From contig WNWL01000003.1 of assembly GCA_009733745.1 (NCBI GenBank), positions 62,001 to 126,000 of the forward strand: a stretch of DNA of 64,000 nt, given 5' to 3'. The notes under the pieces were generated by a model. The model made no database searches. It was not told the DNA's origin and saw only the letters and a program-made list of their open reading frames with translations. Each line of letters starts with the position of its first letter. Within the stretch, counting starts at the first letter, position 1. This DNA is from Oceanobacillus sp. HTM 045 (GTDB lineage: Bacteria > Pseudomonadota > Alphaproteobacteria > Rhodobacterales > Rhodobacteraceae). This document shows positions 8,464-17,201 of the stretch, piece after piece. Both the position numbers and the translations under genes were made by a program.

Positions 8464-9110
8464 GCGCGGAGGCCCGGCTGCGGGAGCAGATCTGCCTGCT
8501 GGCGAAGTCGATGTTCGACCGGGGTCTCACCGGCGGGTCCACCGGCAACATCTCGGCTCGCACGCCCGATGGCGGGCTGCTGGTCAGCCCGACCGGCACC
8601 AGCTTCGGGCGGCTCGACCCCGCGCGGCTGAGCCGGTTCGATGCCGGCGGCACGCTGGTCGAGGGCGACCCGCCGACCAAGGAAATGCCGCTGCACAGCG
8701 CGTTCTACGAGACCCGCTCGACCGCGGGCGCGGTGGTGCACCTGCATTCCTGCCACTCGGTCGCGCTATCGATGCTTCCGGACGTGGACCCGGACAACTT
8801 CCTGCCGCCGCTGACGCCCTACGGGATCATGAAGCTGGGGCGGGTGAAGCTCCTGCCCTTCTTCCTGCCCGGCGACCCGGCGATGGGCGAGGCGGTGCGC
8901 GGGCTGGCGGGCAGGCGCACAGCGGTGATGCTGGCCAATCACGGCCCGGTCGTCGCGGGCAAGGATGTCGAGGCGGCCTGCAACGCCATCGAGGAACTGG
9001 AGGACACGGCGCGGCTCGCCCTGCTCACCCGCGGCATGAACCCGCGGATGCTGAGCGAGGCGGAGGTCGGCGCGCTGGTTCGGAAATTCGACGTGGAGTG
9101 GGACGCATGA
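8460..9110 (+). CDS. otnC: 3-oxo-tetronate 4-phosphate decarboxylase (class II aldolase family)
   Basis: A 216-residue class II aldolase/adducin-fold enzyme. GGSTGNISAR and SPTGTSFG form the phosphate site; HLHSCHS and the later ANHGPV supply zinc-binding histidines, with Glu in PTKEMPLH. It converts 3-oxo-tetronate 4-phosphate to dihydroxyacetone phosphate and CO2. The start at 8460 gives a 4-base ATGA overlap with otnK; the longer frame from 8352 would lie wholly inside otnK and is rejected. It ends with an ATGA overlap into otnI. Confidence 0.92.
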   Translation: MSAEARLREQICLLAKSMFDRGLTGGSTGNISARTPDGGLLVSPTGTSFGRLDPARLSRFDAGGTLVEGDPPTKEMPLHSAFYETRSTAGAVVHLHSCHSVALSMLPDVDPDNFLPPLTPYGIMKLGRVKLLPFFLPGDPAMGEAVRGLAGRRTAVMLANHGPVVAGKDVEAACNAIEELEDTARLALLTRGMNPRMLSEAEVGALVRKFDVEWDA

Positions 9111-9874
9111 GGTTTTCCGCTAATCTAGGTTTCCTCTGGTCCGACCGGCCGTTGCCCGATGCCATCCGCGCGGCGAAGGCGGCGGGGTTCGACGCGGTCG
9201 AGATGCACTGGCCCTATGCCACTCCCGCCGCCGACCTGAAGACGGTGCTGGAGGAGACCGAGCTTCCGGTGCTCGGCATCAACACGGTACGCGGCGACGT
9301 GGCCGGGGGCGAGAACGGGCTCGCGGCCCTGCCCGCGCGGGAGCGTGACGCGCGTGTGGCCATCGACCAGGCGGTGGACTATGCCGCGGCGATCGGTGCG
9401 CGGAACGTTCATGTCATGGCGGGCTTCGCAGCTGGCGCGGAGTCGCAGCGGACCTTTATCGCCAATCTCGGCTACGCCTGCGACAGGGCGGGCCCGCACG
9501 GCATCGGTATCGTCATCGAGCCGCTCTGCCGCCACGATGCGCCCGGTTATTTCCTGGAGACCACGGAAAGGGCCCGCGACATCATCGCGGAGGTGGGTGC
9601 GGAGAACCTGCGGCTGATGTTCGACTGCTACCACGTGGGCCGGACGGAGGGGGACCTGATCACCCGCATCGGGGACCTGCTGCCGATCATCGGCCACATC
9701 CAGTTCGCCTCGGTGCCGGATCGCGGCACGCCGGACCACGGCGAGATCGACTTCGCGGCCGTGTTCGCCGCAATCCGCGACGCAGGCTGGGAGATGCCGC
9801 TCGGCGCGGAATACAAGCCGAGGGGCGAGACGGACCTGACGCTCGGCTGGATGGCCCGGCTCGGGGCGATCTGA
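9107..9874 (+). CDS. otnI: 2-oxo-tetronate isomerase (hydroxypyruvate isomerase-like TIM barrel)
   Basis: A 255-residue AP-endonuclease-2-type TIM barrel. MRFSANLGFLW at the N-terminus, VIEPLCRHDAPGYFL (metal-binding Glu), LMFDCYHVGRTEGD and GHIQFASVPDRGTPDHGEID are typical of Hyi/OtnI. It isomerises 2-oxo-tetronate to 3-oxo-tetronate, linking LtnD to OtnK. The start at 9107 overlaps the otnC stop (ATGA). It is the last gene of the operon and is followed by a strong hairpin. Confidence 0.92.
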   Translation: MRFSANLGFLWSDRPLPDAIRAAKAAGFDAVEMHWPYATPAADLKTVLEETELPVLGINTVRGDVAGGENGLAALPARERDARVAIDQAVDYAAAIGARNVHVMAGFAAGAESQRTFIANLGYACDRAGPHGIGIVIEPLCRHDAPGYFLETTERARDIIAEVGAENLRLMFDCYHVGRTEGDLITRIGDLLPIIGHIQFASVPDRGTPDHGEIDFAAVFAAIRDAGWEMPLGAEYKPRGETDLTLGWMARLGAI

Positions 9875-9893
9875 CCGCCTCCTGAAATGGTAA

Positions 9894-9922
9894 CCGCCCG
9901 GTGCCATCTTGGCACCGGGCGG
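9894..9922. terminator. Bidirectional hairpin between convergent otnI and wza-like genes
   Basis: Perfect 12-bp stem CCGCCCGGTGCC / GGCACCGGGCGG with loop ATCTT. It lies 20 bases after the otnI stop and 27 bases beyond the end of the opposing export gene. There is no T-tract on either side, so termination efficiency is uncertain. Confidence 0.7.
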
Positions 9923-9948
9923 CGGGTATCCCTGCCCCGCGGGCGCTG

Positions 9949-11151
9949 TCAGAGCGCCAGCAGGATGCCCGTGCCGAGGACGGCCGAGATCGACTTGGCG
10001 ATGTCCACCACGTTGGTGACAGTGCTGTCGTAGCAGGCGATGGCATCGCCCGGCAGGAGGTAGGGGTTGAACTCGTCCCGGTCCGCCCGGCGGACGAGAT
10101 CCTCGATGCGGCGCTCGATCACGATGCTCTTGCCGGTCAGCGGGTTGCTGGTGAAGAGCACGGCATAGCGGTCGGCGTTCGTAAGCGCGGTGCCGCCGAC
10201 GCAGTTCATGCCCACCACAGCCTGCAGGAAGCGGGTGCCGTATTGAAGCTCGCGCGCGTCCTTGCCGATGGCAGCGAGCGCGTTGGCGTCGGCGGGCTTG
10301 GTGAGGTTGGAGAGATAGACCTTCGCGCCCGGAGGGGAGAGGACGCTCGGGGTCATCAGCGCCTCCTGGAAGCAGCCGCGGCTGGCCACCTCGACCTCGT
10401 CGCCGGCGATGAGCATCAGGTCGGTATGCGCGCGCCCGTCGATCGCGCCGCGCAGGTCGAGCACGATCTCCTTGCCGCCGCGGCGCACGACGACGCGGGA
10501 GAGGTCGGCATCGGGCCGCACGCCGCCCGCGGCGCGGAGCGCGGAGGTCAGGTTGCGGGTCTCGGTCGCGGCGCCGAGGGCTGCCTGGCGTGCCCGGTCC
10601 GGCTCCGCCCCGCGCCGGCCGCCGAGGTCGTGCGCGCCGGTCTCGAACACCGCCCCGGCCACGAAGACCCGCGCCGCGCCGAACTCGCGGATGCGAATCG
10701 AGACCTGCGGCGTGCGGCGGTAGTAGCCCTGCGCCTTCAGCGCGGCGGCGATCTCGGCCTCCACAGCCTCGACCGCACGGCCATGAGCCTTCACCGCCGA
10801 GAGATGCGGCAGCTTGAGCCGCCCGTCGCGCGAGACCTCGAAGGCGCCGGAGAAGACATCGTCGGTCTCGACCTCCACGTCCAGCAGGTCGCCCTGCGAA
10901 AGAAGTTCGACATCCGCACCGAAACCGGCGCCGCTGCCCGCGGGCGCCTCGGCGGTGCAGCGGGAGAGGTTGAGTTCGAGCGAGCGGAGGTTTCGCGCGT
11001 CGCGCGCGGCGTCGCTCATCGGGTCGGTGTCGCGATACTCGGCCTGGTAGCCGAGGCCGGCGGCAACCGGCTCGGTATTCTCGGGCGTGCGGACGGCCGC
11101 GCAGCCGAGAACGGCGGTGAGCGGCAGGAAAAGCAGGATGCTGGCCTTCAT
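9949..11151 (-). CDS. Polysaccharide export lipoprotein (Wza/GumB-like)
   Basis: A 400-residue outer-membrane polysaccharide export protein. The N-terminus MKASILLFLPLTAVLGCAAV is a lipoprotein signal with lipobox LGC. The poly-export domain follows (LLSQGDLLDVEVETDDVFSG ... VSRDGRLKLPHL), then soluble ligand-binding beta-grasp repeats (VFVAGAVFETGAH; GGVRPDADLSRVVVRRGG). GGAG lies 6 bases before the ATG at 11151; longer frames bury the lipobox. It would form the exit channel for the polymer made by the downstream glycosyltransferases. It is divergent from the flippase gene, with a palindromic site midway. Confidence 0.9.
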   Translation of the reverse strand: MKASILLFLPLTAVLGCAAVRTPENTEPVAAGLGYQAEYRDTDPMSDAARDARNLRSLELNLSRCTAEAPAGSGAGFGADVELLSQGDLLDVEVETDDVFSGAFEVSRDGRLKLPHLSAVKAHGRAVEAVEAEIAAALKAQGYYRRTPQVSIRIREFGAARVFVAGAVFETGAHDLGGRRGAEPDRARQAALGAATETRNLTSALRAAGGVRPDADLSRVVVRRGGKEIVLDLRGAIDGRAHTDLMLIAGDEVEVASRGCFQEALMTPSVLSPPGAKVYLSNLTKPADANALAAIGKDARELQYGTRFLQAVVGMNCVGGTALTNADRYAVLFTSNPLTGKSIVIERRIEDLVRRADRDEFNPYLLPGDAIACYDSTVTNVVDIAKSISAVLGTGILLAL

Positions 11152-11255
11152 GTCGGGCTCCATCAGGGCGTGGAAGATTGCGCGCATCCTGCCGACCGCG
11201 GTCCGCGATTGCAGTTGCCCCTCCGAAGGGGCCGCGCGCTCCTTCGCAGCGTCAC

Positions 11256-11272
11256 CTATCCGAAAGGGGTAG
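11256..11272. promoter_or_regulatory. Putative EPS operator, copy A (imperfect palindrome)
   Basis: CTATCC GAAAG GGGTAG, an imperfect version of the palindrome found exactly or nearly so at 18777-18792 and 23542-23557. It is almost equidistant from the divergent wza-like start (104 bases) and the flippase start (103 bases). Confidence 0.5.
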
Positions 11273-11375
11273 ATCCCGCGCGTTCGCGACCCGGCGCTAC
11301 CCGCGTGCAACCAACCGCTGCACCGGCCGCTTCGCTATCCAGTTCCCGACGCAAACGACCGCTCGGGAACACGCA

Positions 11376-12611
11376 ATGCCAAACGGACCTGCACCATCCG
11401 CCTTCAGGCGACACCTCCTCGCCTATGGCGCGTCGGAGGCCGCGGGAAAGATCTCGCGGCTTGCCGTGGTGGTGGCAGTCGCCCGCGGCCTCGACCCCGC
11501 TGCCATCGGCCTCGCCGCCGCGGCGCTGGCCGTGGGCGACATTCTCAAGGCGCTGACCGAGAACGGCGTCGGCCAGCGCATCGTCGCGGCCCGCGAGGAG
11601 GACCTGCCCGCCGTCTGCGCTCGGGCGCATCGGATCTACTGGGCCTGGTCGCTCGGCCTCTTCGCGGTGCAGACCCTCGCCGCCTGCCTCGTGTGGACGG
11701 TCAGCGGCGACGTGCTGGTGGCCGCGATGATTGGGATCCTCGGGGCCGAGTACCTGTTCATGCCCGGCGGCCTCGTCTCCTGTGCACTGGCGATGCGGGA
11801 GGGGAAGCTCTCCTCCACCGCCGCGATCGCGGGGGGGCAGGTCGTCGCTGCGAACATGGCGACGGCGGCGCTCGCTCTCCTCTGGGCGAACCCGCTGGCG
11901 CTGGTCCTGCCGCGGGTTCTCTCCGCGCCGATCTGGCTGGTCGGGATGCGCCGGCTCCGCCCGTGGCGGCACGACCGCGCCGTTGCGCCCGCACCCGCGG
12001 CCCCGTTCCTGCGCTACGGCGCGGCGGTGCTGGGGGTGGAATTCGTCAAGGCGCTCCGCCTTCATGCCGACAAGCTGGTGATCGGCGCGATCCTCGGCGC
12101 GGAGGCGCTGGGCATCTACTTTTTCGCCTTCAATGCCGGGCTCGGGCTCGCGTCGTCCTTCTCGCAGGCCTTCGCGCAGGTGCTTTTCCCCCATCTCGCG
12201 ATGGCGGCGGATCGCGAGCGCGCGCTCGGCTCCGCGATGCGTCTCGCGCTGCTGGTGATCGTGCCGGTCGTCGCACTGCAATCCTTCGCCGCGCCGATCT
12301 ACGTGCCGATCCTGTTCGGGGCGGGCTGGGAGGATGTCTCGGGCCTCGTCTCCATCCTCTGCCTCGCCGCGATCCCGGCGACGATCTGGACCGCGGCGGC
12401 GCAATGGCTGCGTGCGCGGGACCGGGCCGGGGCCGAGTTCGTTGCCACCGCCTGCACCGCCGCCGCGCTGATCGGCGCGACCGCTGCTTTCGCGCCCCTT
12501 GGCCTGGAGGCGGTCGCCATCGGCTACCTCGCGGTCGCCAGCGCAACCCAACTCGCCGCCGCATGGTCCGCCCTGCGCTGCACCCTCCTCACCAACCGGA
12601 AGGAAGCCTGA
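11376..12611 (+). CDS. Lipopolysaccharide/exopolysaccharide flippase (Wzx-like, MATE/MVF superfamily)
   Basis: A 411-residue polytopic membrane protein of the polysaccharide transporter family, with about 12 hydrophobic spans. The N-terminus (FRRHLLAYGASEAAGKISR) resembles the first helix of O-antigen flippases. The role would be flipping lipid-linked repeat units across the inner membrane. The chosen start at 11376 gives the normal N-terminus; the frame back to 11178 is low-complexity and lacks a hydrophobic segment. The Shine-Dalgarno is weak (CGGGAA). It is the first gene of a plus-strand operon with three glycosyltransferases. Confidence 0.88.
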   Translation: MPNGPAPSAFRRHLLAYGASEAAGKISRLAVVVAVARGLDPAAIGLAAAALAVGDILKALTENGVGQRIVAAREEDLPAVCARAHRIYWAWSLGLFAVQTLAACLVWTVSGDVLVAAMIGILGAEYLFMPGGLVSCALAMREGKLSSTAAIAGGQVVAANMATAALALLWANPLALVLPRVLSAPIWLVGMRRLRPWRHDRAVAPAPAAPFLRYGAAVLGVEFVKALRLHADKLVIGAILGAEALGIYFFAFNAGLGLASSFSQAFAQVLFPHLAMAADRERALGSAMRLALLVIVPVVALQSFAAPIYVPILFGAGWEDVSGLVSILCLAAIPATIWTAAAQWLRARDRAGAEFVATACTAAALIGATAAFAPLGLEAVAIGYLAVASATQLAAAWSALRCTLLTNRKEA

Positions 12612-12614
12612 CCC

Positions 12615-13541
12615 ATGCCACTCTTCTCCGTCGTCATGCCGTGCTTCAACGCCGCCGCACATATCGAGGAGACCATCGCCTCCGTGCTGGCGCAGAGCTT
12701 CCCCGACTTCGAGCTGATCGTGGTCGATGACGGCTCGACCGACGCGACCAGCATGATCCTCGACACCTGGGCCGAGCGGGACCGTCGCATCCGGGTAATC
12801 CGGAGCGAGAATGTCGGCCCCAGCCGGGCGCGAAACCGGGGCGCGACCGCGGCGACCGGCCGGCTGATCGCCTTCATCGACTCGGACGACCTCTGGGCCC
12901 CGGGGCGGCTCGCCGTGTTCCGTCGGCATTTCATCGGAGCGGACGCGCCGGACCTGCTCTACTCCCGGGTCGCATTCTTTCGCACCGATTCCGGCACCGT
13001 CGATGCGCGCTCGAACCTGTCGGAGCGCGATCTGACCGTGCTTGACCTGCTGACGGAGAACGAGATCTGCACCATGTCGAACGTCGTGGTGCGCGCCGAG
13101 ACCTTCCGCAACTCCGGCGGGTTCGACCCCTCCCTCGTTCAGGCGGAAGATCTCGAATGGCTGGTGCGCCTCGCCGCCACCGGTGCGCGGCTGCGCGGGA
13201 TCGGCGACTGCCTGCTGTTCTACCGCTCGAGCCCGGAAGGGCTGTCCTCCAACTTCGATGCCATGCGCGCCGGGTGGTGGCGCGCCCGCGCGACGGCCTT
13301 CGCCCTCGGCGCCGCCAAGGACCCGCGCGCCGTGAGACGGGCCGAGGCGGCGCATCTGCGCTCCCTCGCCCGCCGCGCGGTGCGTCTCGGCGACCGCCGC
13401 GCGCCCGTGCTGGCCCTGATCGCGCTGACGAAGAGCCCCTGCGGCTTCTTCCGCAGCCCCGTCCGCGGCACCGCGACCCTCGCCGCCGCCTTCGCCGCGC
13501 CGCTGATGCCTGCCCGGCTCAAGCGCAAGTTCTTCAGCTAA
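12615..13541 (+). CDS. Glycosyltransferase family 2
   Basis: A 308-residue GT-A fold glycosyltransferase. The nucleotide-sugar motif LIVVDDGSTDAT is near residue 33 and the metal-binding FIDSDDLWAPGRL near 91; the acceptor region contains LVQAEDLEWLVRLA near 176. It is cytoplasmic or peripheral at the inner membrane. It begins 3 bases after the flippase stop, so it is co-transcribed. Donor sugar and linkage cannot be read from the sequence. It is related to the next gene and both likely extend the same repeat unit. Confidence 0.92.
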   Translation: MPLFSVVMPCFNAAAHIEETIASVLAQSFPDFELIVVDDGSTDATSMILDTWAERDRRIRVIRSENVGPSRARNRGATAATGRLIAFIDSDDLWAPGRLAVFRRHFIGADAPDLLYSRVAFFRTDSGTVDARSNLSERDLTVLDLLTENEICTMSNVVVRAETFRNSGGFDPSLVQAEDLEWLVRLAATGARLRGIGDCLLFYRSSPEGLSSNFDAMRAGWWRARATAFALGAAKDPRAVRRAEAAHLRSLARRAVRLGDRRAPVLALIALTKSPCGFFRSPVRGTATLAAAFAAPLMPARLKRKFFS

Positions 13542-13552
13542 GGGAGACCCAG

Positions 13553-14563
13553 ATGCCAAGGGCAACCATCGTCGTTCCGGCCTACAACGTGGCCGCGACC
13601 ATCGCCGAGACGCTGACCTCGCTGATCGGCCAGACCTTCACCGACCACGAGATCCTGGTGGTGGACGACGGCTCCAACGACGACACGCTCGACGTGGTCG
13701 CGCGCTTCGACGACCGGCGCCTGCGCGTGATCCGGCAGTGCAACCGCGGCCTCGCGGGTGCGCACAACACCGGCATCGCCCATGCGCGGGGCGAGTACAT
13801 CGGCTTCTGCGATGCCGACGACCTGTGGGAGCCGGAGAAGCTGGCCCGCCACGTCGCCCATCTCTACGCTCGGCCCTCGGTCGGGATCAGCTTCTCGGGC
13901 TCGCGCATGATCGACGGCGAGGGGCGCGACCTCGGCCTCTGCCAAAGCCCGAAGCTCACCGGCATCACCGCGCGCGACGTGCTGTTGCGCAACCCGATCG
14001 GCAACGGCTCCGCCGCCGTGATGCGCCGGGCCGCGCTCGACGCGATGGCCTGGCGCCCGCCGCAGGAGCGCGACCGCGACTGGTGGTTCGACGAGACCTT
14101 CCGCCAGTCCGACGACATCGAGGGCTGGCTGCGCTTCGCGCTGACGACGAGTTGGGAGATCGAGGGCATCCCCGGCAACCTGACCCGCTACCGGATCAAC
14201 CCGGGCGGCCTGTCGGCCAACGTGATGCGCCAGCACCAGACATGGGAGCGGATGCTCGCGAAGATGGCCGGCATCGCGCCGAAATTCGTGCGCCGGCACG
14301 GCGCGGCGGCGCGGGCCTACCAGTACCGCTATCTCTGCCGCCGCGCGGTCTCGATGCGCAACGGGGAGCTTGCCTTCTCGCTGGCGCTGCGGTCGCTGCG
14401 GACCTCGCTGCGCCCGCTCCTCGCCGAGCCGGTTAAGACGCTCACCACGCTCGGCGCCGCCACCGTGCTGCGGCTCGGCGGCGCCCCCCTCTACGCGCGC
14501 ATCGAGCGCGCCGCGCTTTCCACGCTTTCCCCCGCAGTCCGCGAAGAAGGAACCACCTCATGA
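13553..14563 (+). CDS. Glycosyltransferase family 2
   Basis: A 336-residue GT-A glycosyltransferase with ATIVVPAYNVAATIAET at the N-terminus, EILVVDDGSNDDT near 33-44, the DxD-type FCDADDLWEPEK near 84, and QSDDIEGWLRFAL near 184. The ATG at 13553 follows AGGGAGA; the longer frame from 13157 lies inside the previous gene and is rejected. It starts 11 bases after the previous glycosyltransferase and overlaps the next gene by 4 bases (ATGA). The sugar specificity is unknown. Confidence 0.92.
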   Translation: MPRATIVVPAYNVAATIAETLTSLIGQTFTDHEILVVDDGSNDDTLDVVARFDDRRLRVIRQCNRGLAGAHNTGIAHARGEYIGFCDADDLWEPEKLARHVAHLYARPSVGISFSGSRMIDGEGRDLGLCQSPKLTGITARDVLLRNPIGNGSAAVMRRAALDAMAWRPPQERDRDWWFDETFRQSDDIEGWLRFALTTSWEIEGIPGNLTRYRINPGGLSANVMRQHQTWERMLAKMAGIAPKFVRRHGAAARAYQYRYLCRRAVSMRNGELAFSLALRSLRTSLRPLLAEPVKTLTTLGAATVLRLGGAPLYARIERAALSTLSPAVREEGTTS

Positions 14564-15570
14564 CCAGGACCGTCATCCACCTCCTCGACGACACCACCCC
14601 CGGCGGCGTGACCCGGATGCTCGACTACATCCGCAAGTCGCCCGCGCTGGCCGCCTCTGCACGGCACGAGATCAGGGTCCTGCCGCGCGGGCGCTGGTCG
14701 GCGCCGCGGCTGGAGGCGGACGTGATCGTCTCGCACCTGTCGGTGAGCTGGCGGAACCTGCCGATGCTGACGGCACTCCGCGCGCTGCACCCGGCAACCG
14801 AGCTGATCCACGTCGAGCACAGCTACTGCGAGGGCTTCGTCGCGGCCAACCCGACGCCCCGCCTGCGTTTCGGCGCGCTGATGCGCACGGCCTACGCCCT
14901 GTTCGACCGGATCGTCGCGGTGAGCCGCGGGCAGGCGGACTGGCTGACGCGCTCCGAGTTCGTCGGCGCGTCGCGGCTGGTGACGATCCCGCCGATGGCC
15001 GATCTGGCCCCGTTCCTCGCACTGCCCGGGCCTCGCTCGCGGCACCGGATCGGGCTTGTCGGCCGCCTGCACGCGCAGAAGGGGTTCGACCTGGCCATCA
15101 CAGCATTCCGGCGGGCCGCCGGGCCGGAGATGACGCTCGACGTGTTCGGCGACGGGCCGGACATGGAGAAGCTGGTCGAACTCGCGGGCGACGATCCGCG
15201 CATCCGCTTCCATGGCTGGCTGGACGACAGCGCGGACGCGGTCGCGGCCTGCGACACGCTGCTGGTCCCCTCGCGGTGGGAGCCCTACGGCCTCGTCGTG
15301 CTGGAAGGGCTGGCGGCGGGCCGGCTGGTGCTCTGCTCGCAGGCGGATGGCCTGACCGACCACGTCACCGGCGGTGCCATCGCGGTCGGCGGAGCCTCCA
15401 TCGGCGTCTGGGAAGACGCGATCCGGAGCCTCGGCACCAACGACCGCGGCACCCGAGCGGTCCGCGGCCGCCAGCACGCGCGGGCGGCAATCGCCCGGTT
15501 CGAGGAAGCATGGGCCGCGCTGGTCGCACCCGCTGCGGAGCAGACGGTGGAAGACGCCATCGCGGCCTGA
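14560..15570 (+). CDS. Glycosyltransferase family 4
   Basis: A 336-residue GT-B retaining glycosyltransferase. The acceptor domain includes HVEHSYCEGF; the donor domain begins near 160 with IGLVGRLHAQKGFDLAI and carries the EX7E-type motif in PSRWEPYGLVVLEGLAAG near 240. Such enzymes add hexoses to lipid-linked intermediates on the cytoplasmic face. The start overlaps the previous stop as ATGA. It is the last gene of the flippase-glycosyltransferase operon and is followed by a classic intrinsic terminator. Confidence 0.92.
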   Translation: MTRTVIHLLDDTTPGGVTRMLDYIRKSPALAASARHEIRVLPRGRWSAPRLEADVIVSHLSVSWRNLPMLTALRALHPATELIHVEHSYCEGFVAANPTPRLRFGALMRTAYALFDRIVAVSRGQADWLTRSEFVGASRLVTIPPMADLAPFLALPGPRSRHRIGLVGRLHAQKGFDLAITAFRRAAGPEMTLDVFGDGPDMEKLVELAGDDPRIRFHGWLDDSADAVAACDTLLVPSRWEPYGLVVLEGLAAGRLVLCSQADGLTDHVTGGAIAVGGASIGVWEDAIRSLGTNDRGTRAVRGRQHARAAIARFEEAWAALVAPAAEQTVEDAIAA

Positions 15571-15598
15571 TCCCGCCGCGACTGGCGGACGGGCGGAA

Positions 15599-15629
15599 CC
15601 CCCGGAGCGATGCTCCGGGGGTTTTTTTT
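15599..15629 (+). terminator. Intrinsic terminator of the flippase-glycosyltransferase operon
   Basis: Ten-bp perfect stem CCCCCGGAGC / GCTCCGGGGG, loop GAT, followed directly by eight T residues. It starts 28 bases after the last glycosyltransferase stop. This is the clearest Rho-independent terminator in the window. Confidence 0.95.
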
Positions 15630-15863
15630 GTTCGCCTCACCTGCCGCGACGCCATCGCCTGCTTTCGTTGCGAGTGGGGAGGGAAAGGTCGGGCCCTCAA
15701 TGGGCATGACGCTGGCTCGCAAGCCCCTCTGAGCAACTCAGGGAGTGATGGCATTGGACAGGCCGGGAGCCAGCATTTGACCGAGCCGAACGTCCGCCCC
15801 AGGACAACGGACCGGGCGGCCAGCCGACCGCCGCCAACACTTTATCGCAAGAGTATCAGCAGG

Positions 15864-17201
15864 TTACGCGGCGTCCAGGCTTGGACAGCCGTGGACATCA
15901 CGGCGGCGGCGAACCCGTTCGCGCCTGTCTGCCGCCATCTCCCGCGCGTGGATGCCGAGCACCAGCAGCGCGGGCCAGAGCAGGTACGCCTCGATCTCGA
16001 TATTCTCGCCGAAGGAGAGGATGACGAACACCAGCATCAGGCCGAGCGGCAGGCGGCCGCGTGGGCCCAGCGCGGCGTCCTTCAGGGCGAGCGCAAGCTG
16101 CCAGAGCATCGGCACGAGCAGCGCGCAGAAGCCGACGATGCCCTTCACGAACAGGAGCCCATACCAGGTGTGATGGCTGCCGATGGGCATGTACTCCACC
16201 AGATGCGGCCCCGGCGCGACCGTGCCGTGGCCGAACCATTTCGCTTCGGTCCACCAGCGCTCCTCCGCGATGCGTTGCAGGGTCTCGCGGACCCGGGTGC
16301 TGTCGGCGCGCGCGGCCTTGAAGGCGGCTACCGCGTCGCCCGCGCTGCGGATCAGGGGAACGGCAAGCGCGGCCATCGCCGCCGCGAGGGCGGACGCGAC
16401 CATCCAGGCCCAGCTACGGATCACAAGCGGCAGAAGGCGCGGGCCCATCGTGCAGACCACCAGCGCGACGAGGCTCATGCGCGACTTGGAAAGCAGCACC
16501 ATTGCGAGGCCGCCCAGCAGACCAGCGACCATCCAGCCGCGGTGCCGTTCCTCCAGCGCGAAGAGCACCATCGTCACGCCGAGCAGCCCCGCGAAGGGCG
16601 ACCACGGGGCAAAGAACTGCCAGCGCGGCGTCCAGCTCGCCGGGTCGAGGGTGTAGAGATAGACACTGAAGTATTCCGGCCCCGGCCCGCCGACGGCCTT
16701 GAGCGGCGAGGTGAAGATCCGCTCCGGCAGGCCGATATAGGGTGCCGCGAACAGGAGGGGCAGGAGGATCAGGGTCCAGAGCCCGACCACGCATTGCGCC
16801 CGCACGATGGGCGCGGTGCGGATCGGCAGGACCGCCCCCGCGAAAGGCAGGAGCGCGAGAAGCGCCCAACCCTTGGCCCAACCGATGGACGACTTGATCG
16901 TCTTGCCCGCGCCGAGTTGCCAGTCGAGATGCCCGGCCCAGAGCGCCACCAGCATCACCGCCATACCCACGATCCAGCCCCAAACGACAGGCGGCACCGG
17001 ACCGGTGGTCCGCAGGTCGCGCCGCATGGCCGGGCCGAGATAGAGCGAGACGACGGCCAGCGCCCCGAGCAGCCACGCGATGACGGGCCCGACGACGTAG
17101 AGCGCGCCGAGCCCGTAGAAGATCCAGGTGCGCCTCAGGGTGGAGGCGACGAGGCGCTCCGCCGGGTTCGCCGGGTGCGGGCTCAGGCTATCGGCTGGCA
17201 T
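15864..17201 (-). CDS. O-antigen ligase/polymerase-like membrane protein (Wzy candidate)
   Basis: A 445-residue protein with about ten or eleven hydrophobic spans and one large periplasmic loop between about residues 290 and 350 (RVRETLQRIAEERWWTEAKW ... GSHHTWYGLLFVKG). That loop, with a conserved His-rich GSHHTWY segment, is typical of the O-antigen ligase/Wzy_C family that polymerises or transfers undecaprenyl-linked sugar repeats. It follows the wzz gene on the minus strand, with which it overlaps by 19 bases. A polymerase role is preferred from the complete Wza/Wzx/Wzz context; ligase is the alternative. Confidence 0.82.
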   Translation of the reverse strand: MPADSLSPHPANPAERLVASTLRRTWIFYGLGALYVVGPVIAWLLGALAVVSLYLGPAMRRDLRTTGPVPPVVWGWIVGMAVMLVALWAGHLDWQLGAGKTIKSSIGWAKGWALLALLPFAGAVLPIRTAPIVRAQCVVGLWTLILLPLLFAAPYIGLPERIFTSPLKAVGGPGPEYFSVYLYTLDPASWTPRWQFFAPWSPFAGLLGVTMVLFALEERHRGWMVAGLLGGLAMVLLSKSRMSLVALVVCTMGPRLLPLVIRSWAWMVASALAAAMAALAVPLIRSAGDAVAAFKAARADSTRVRETLQRIAEERWWTEAKWFGHGTVAPGPHLVEYMPIGSHHTWYGLLFVKGIVGFCALLVPMLWQLALALKDAALGPRGRLPLGLMLVFVILSFGENIEIEAYLLWPALLVLGIHAREMAADRRERVRRRRDVHGCPSLDAA

